A stretch of 8,235 nt of DNA from Competibacteraceae bacterium UBA2792 (GTDB taxonomy: Bacteria; Pseudomonadota; Gammaproteobacteria; Competibacterales; Competibacteraceae): contig DEHU01000109.1 of NCBI GenBank assembly GCA_002352125.1, forward strand, positions 6,605 through 14,839, written 5' to 3'. The translations under genes and the position numbers were made by a program. Position 1 is the stretch's first letter. Every line of letters begins with the position of its first letter. The notes under the pieces are model-generated. The model was not told the DNA's origin. It was given only the letters and a program-made list of their open reading frames with translations, and ran no database searches. Shown here in pieces: positions 6,422 to 8,235 of this stretch.

Positions 6422-8235
6422 CTATCTTCCGACCAGTCTGGCGCGTTTCCGGACGGCGAGTTCCTGCGCGTCCACCACGGCGATCGCGGTCATGTTAATG
6501 ATCCGCCGGGCGGTCGCCGAGCGGGTCAGAATATGCGCCGGCAGCGTCAGGCCCATGGTGATCGGCCCTACCGAGACCCCGTTGGTAACTTCCTTGAGCA
6601 GGTTGTGCGAAATGTTGGCGGCATCAACGTTCGGCATGATCAGCAAGTTGGCCGCGCCCTTCAGCCGCGAGTGCAGCAATACCCGGTCGCGCAAGGTCTC
6701 GGATAGCGCGGCATCGCCGCGCATCTCGCCTTCCACTTCCAAATCCGGGGCGCGCTGCCGGATCAGTTCCAGCGCCTCGGCCATCTTGCGCGCTTGCAGC
6801 GATTTGTGGGAACCGAAGCTGGAATGCGACAGCAGCGCGACTTTGGGTGGCGTGAAACGGCCCACTTCCTCTGCCGCCAGCAGGGCGATGTCGGCGATTT
6901 GTTCGGCGGTCGGGTTTTCGTTGATGTCGGTATCGCAGAAAAACAGCGGCCCATGCGAGGTGATGAGCATGTTCATCGCCGCCGGGGTTTTGACCCCTTC
7001 GCGCAGGCCGACGATGTCCAGCACGTACTCGATGTGATCCGGGTAGCCGCCGATCATGCCGCACAGCAGGGCGTCGCCATAGCCGAGGCGCAGCAGCAAG
7101 GAGCCGATTACGGTGGCGCGGGTATTGACCCGGATGCGAGCCTTGTTGGGGTCGACGCCGTGGCGTCCGCGCAGCCGGTGATATTCCTGCCAGCATTCCT
7201 CGTAATAGGGGTTGTTCTGGGGATCGACCAGCTCGAAGTCGCGGTCGGGACGGATATGCAGACCCAGTTCGGCGATCCGCTCCTCGATCCGCTTGCGCCG
7301 GCCAATCAGGATGGGCAGAGCCAAGGCATCATCGACGACGCCTTGCACCGCCCAAAGCATCCGCTCTTCTTCGGCTTGGGCGAAAATGACCCGCTTGGGA
7401 TCGGCCTTGGCCCGGTTGAAGACCGGCCGCATGATCAGACCGGAACGGTACACCCGCTGGCTGAGCTGGGTGTGGTAAGCGGCAAAATCCTGAATCGGGC
7501 GGGTGGCGACGCCGCTGGCCATCGCTGCCTTGGCCACCGCCAGCGGCAGGGTGAGCAGCAGGCGCGGTTCGAACGGTTTGGGAATCAGATACTCCGGTCC
7601 GAAGTTGATGGGCTCATCGCCGTAGGCGGCGGTTTCTTCCTGCGAGTGGGGTTGCCGCGCCAGATCCGCCAGGGCGCGCACGCAGGCCAGTTGCATCTCC
7701 TGATTGATGGTGGTTGCGCCGACGTCCAGCGCGCCCCGGAAGATGTAGGGAAAGCAGAGAACGTTGTTGACTTGGTTGGGATAGTCGGAGCGGCCGGTGG
7801 CGATGATCGCGTCGGGCCGCGCCGCCTTCGCCTCTTCCGGCATGATTTCCGGAATCGGGTTGGCCAGCGCCAGGATCAGCGGTTGCGGCGCCATGGTTTT
7901 CACCATCGCCCCGGTCAAGACGCCCGCCTTGGACAGACCCAGAAAGATGTCGGCGCCGACGATGGCTTCGGCCAGCGTGCGGGCCGGCGTATCGGCGGCA
8001 TACGCGGCTTTCTCCGGATCGAGATTGCCGCGTCCTTGATAGATCACGCCCCGGCTGTCGCAAACGATGACGTTTTCCCGCCGCAGTCCTAGACCGAGCA
8101 ACAAGTCGAGGCAGGCGATCCCGGCCGCACCGGCGCCGGAGGTGACGACCCTGACTTCGGCGATGTTCTTGTTCACCAGCGACAGCGCGTTGAGCACGGC
8201 GGCGGCGGTAATGATGGCGGTGCCGTGCTGGTCGT
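6422..8235 (-). CDS. maeB: MaeB, NADP-dependent malic enzyme with phosphotransacetylase-like domain (5' end outside window)
   Basis: MaeB decarboxylates malate oxidatively to pyruvate and CO2 with NADP+, supplying NADPH and pyruvate. The frame is open to the window edge, giving 603 residues; about 155 N-terminal residues appear to be missing compared with E. coli MaeB (759). The part present begins at DQHGTAIITAAAVLNAL, a malic enzyme motif. The dinucleotide-binding loop GAGAAG is at bases 8137-8120, followed by IVCDSRGVIYQGR, SKAGVLTGAMV and LALANPIPEI. From about base 7432 (MRPVFNRAKADPKRV) to the stop lies the phosphate acetyl/butaryltransferase-like domain. In MaeB proteins this domain is generally regarded as regulatory, binding acetyl-CoA, rather than as an active transacetylase. 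GTG 8197 is internal and is not the true start. The gene is convergent with kdpE and has no evident functional link to it. Confidence 0.96.
   Translation of the reverse strand, partial: DQHGTAIITAAAVLNALSLVNKNIAEVRVVTSGAGAAGIACLDLLLGLGLRRENVIVCDSRGVIYQGRGNLDPEKAAYAADTPARTLAEAIVGADIFLGLSKAGVLTGAMVKTMAPQPLILALANPIPEIMPEEAKAARPDAIIATGRSDYPNQVNNVLCFPYIFRGALDVGATTINQEMQLACVRALADLARQPHSQEETAAYGDEPINFGPEYLIPKPFEPRLLLTLPLAVAKAAMASGVATRPIQDFAAYHTQLSQRVYRSGLIMRPVFNRAKADPKRVIFAQAEEERMLWAVQGVVDDALALPILIGRRKRIEERIAELGLHIRPDRDFELVDPQNNPYYEECWQEYHRLRGRHGVDPNKARIRVNTRATVIGSLLLRLGYGDALLCGMIGGYPDHIEYVLDIVGLREGVKTPAAMNMLITSHGPLFFCDTDINENPTAEQIADIALLAAEEVGRFTPPKVALLSHSSFGSHKSLQARKMAEALELIRQRAPDLEVEGEMRGDAALSETLRDRVLLHSRLKGAANLLIMPNVDAANISHNLLKEVTNGVSVGPITMGLTLPAHILTRSATARRIINMTAIAVVDAQELAVRKRARLVGR

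Noticed and set aside
6794..8092. 432-codon + strand open frame opposite maeB
   Set aside because: maeB on the - strand is certain by motif content; this frame has no recognisable motif and is compositionally a shadow.

Overview
The window looks like chromosome from a GC-rich proteobacterium, most likely a gammaproteobacterium. That placement is inferred from the E. coli-like sequence of KdpB, KdpD and KdpE and from the MaeB-type fused malic enzyme; no RNA or ribosomal gene is present to confirm it. Genes are packed tightly: no stretch of 300 bases lacks a gene, the largest gap being under 30 bases. No tRNA, rRNA, CRISPR array, insertion sequence or recognisable promoter was seen.

Bases 1-6395 on the + strand are the distal part of a kdp high-affinity potassium uptake operon: the C-terminal third of kdpB (the P-type ATPase subunit, cut by the window edge), kdpC, a full-length kdpD sensor kinase, a second and shorter kdpD-like kinase, and the response regulator kdpE. 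Spacings are 22, 19 and 7 bases, and the last pair overlaps by ATGA, so transcription as one unit is likely. Bases 6422-8235 on the - strand carry most of maeB (malic enzyme fused to a phosphotransacetylase-like domain), whose 5' end lies beyond the window. maeB converges on kdpE across a 26-base gap that contains a hairpin.

The unusual feature is the second kinase (4039-5688), called kdpD2 here. From its first membrane segment to its stop codon it aligns without gaps to the C-terminal 500 codons of kdpD, at a constant offset of 1657 bases and about 73% hand-counted protein identity. It has no KdpD (Walker A) sensor domain and no universal-stress-protein domain; in their place is a short, basic, unrelated N-terminus of about 50 residues. 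All kinase motifs are intact. The two copies differ most in the membrane and periplasmic part (about 60% identity) and least in the catalytic part (about 79%).

A plausible reading is that two kinases, one with and one without the cytoplasmic sensor module, feed one KdpE. They may do so as heterodimers, which would give the potassium response two inputs or set-points. The domain layout is seen in the sequence; the functional model is inference.
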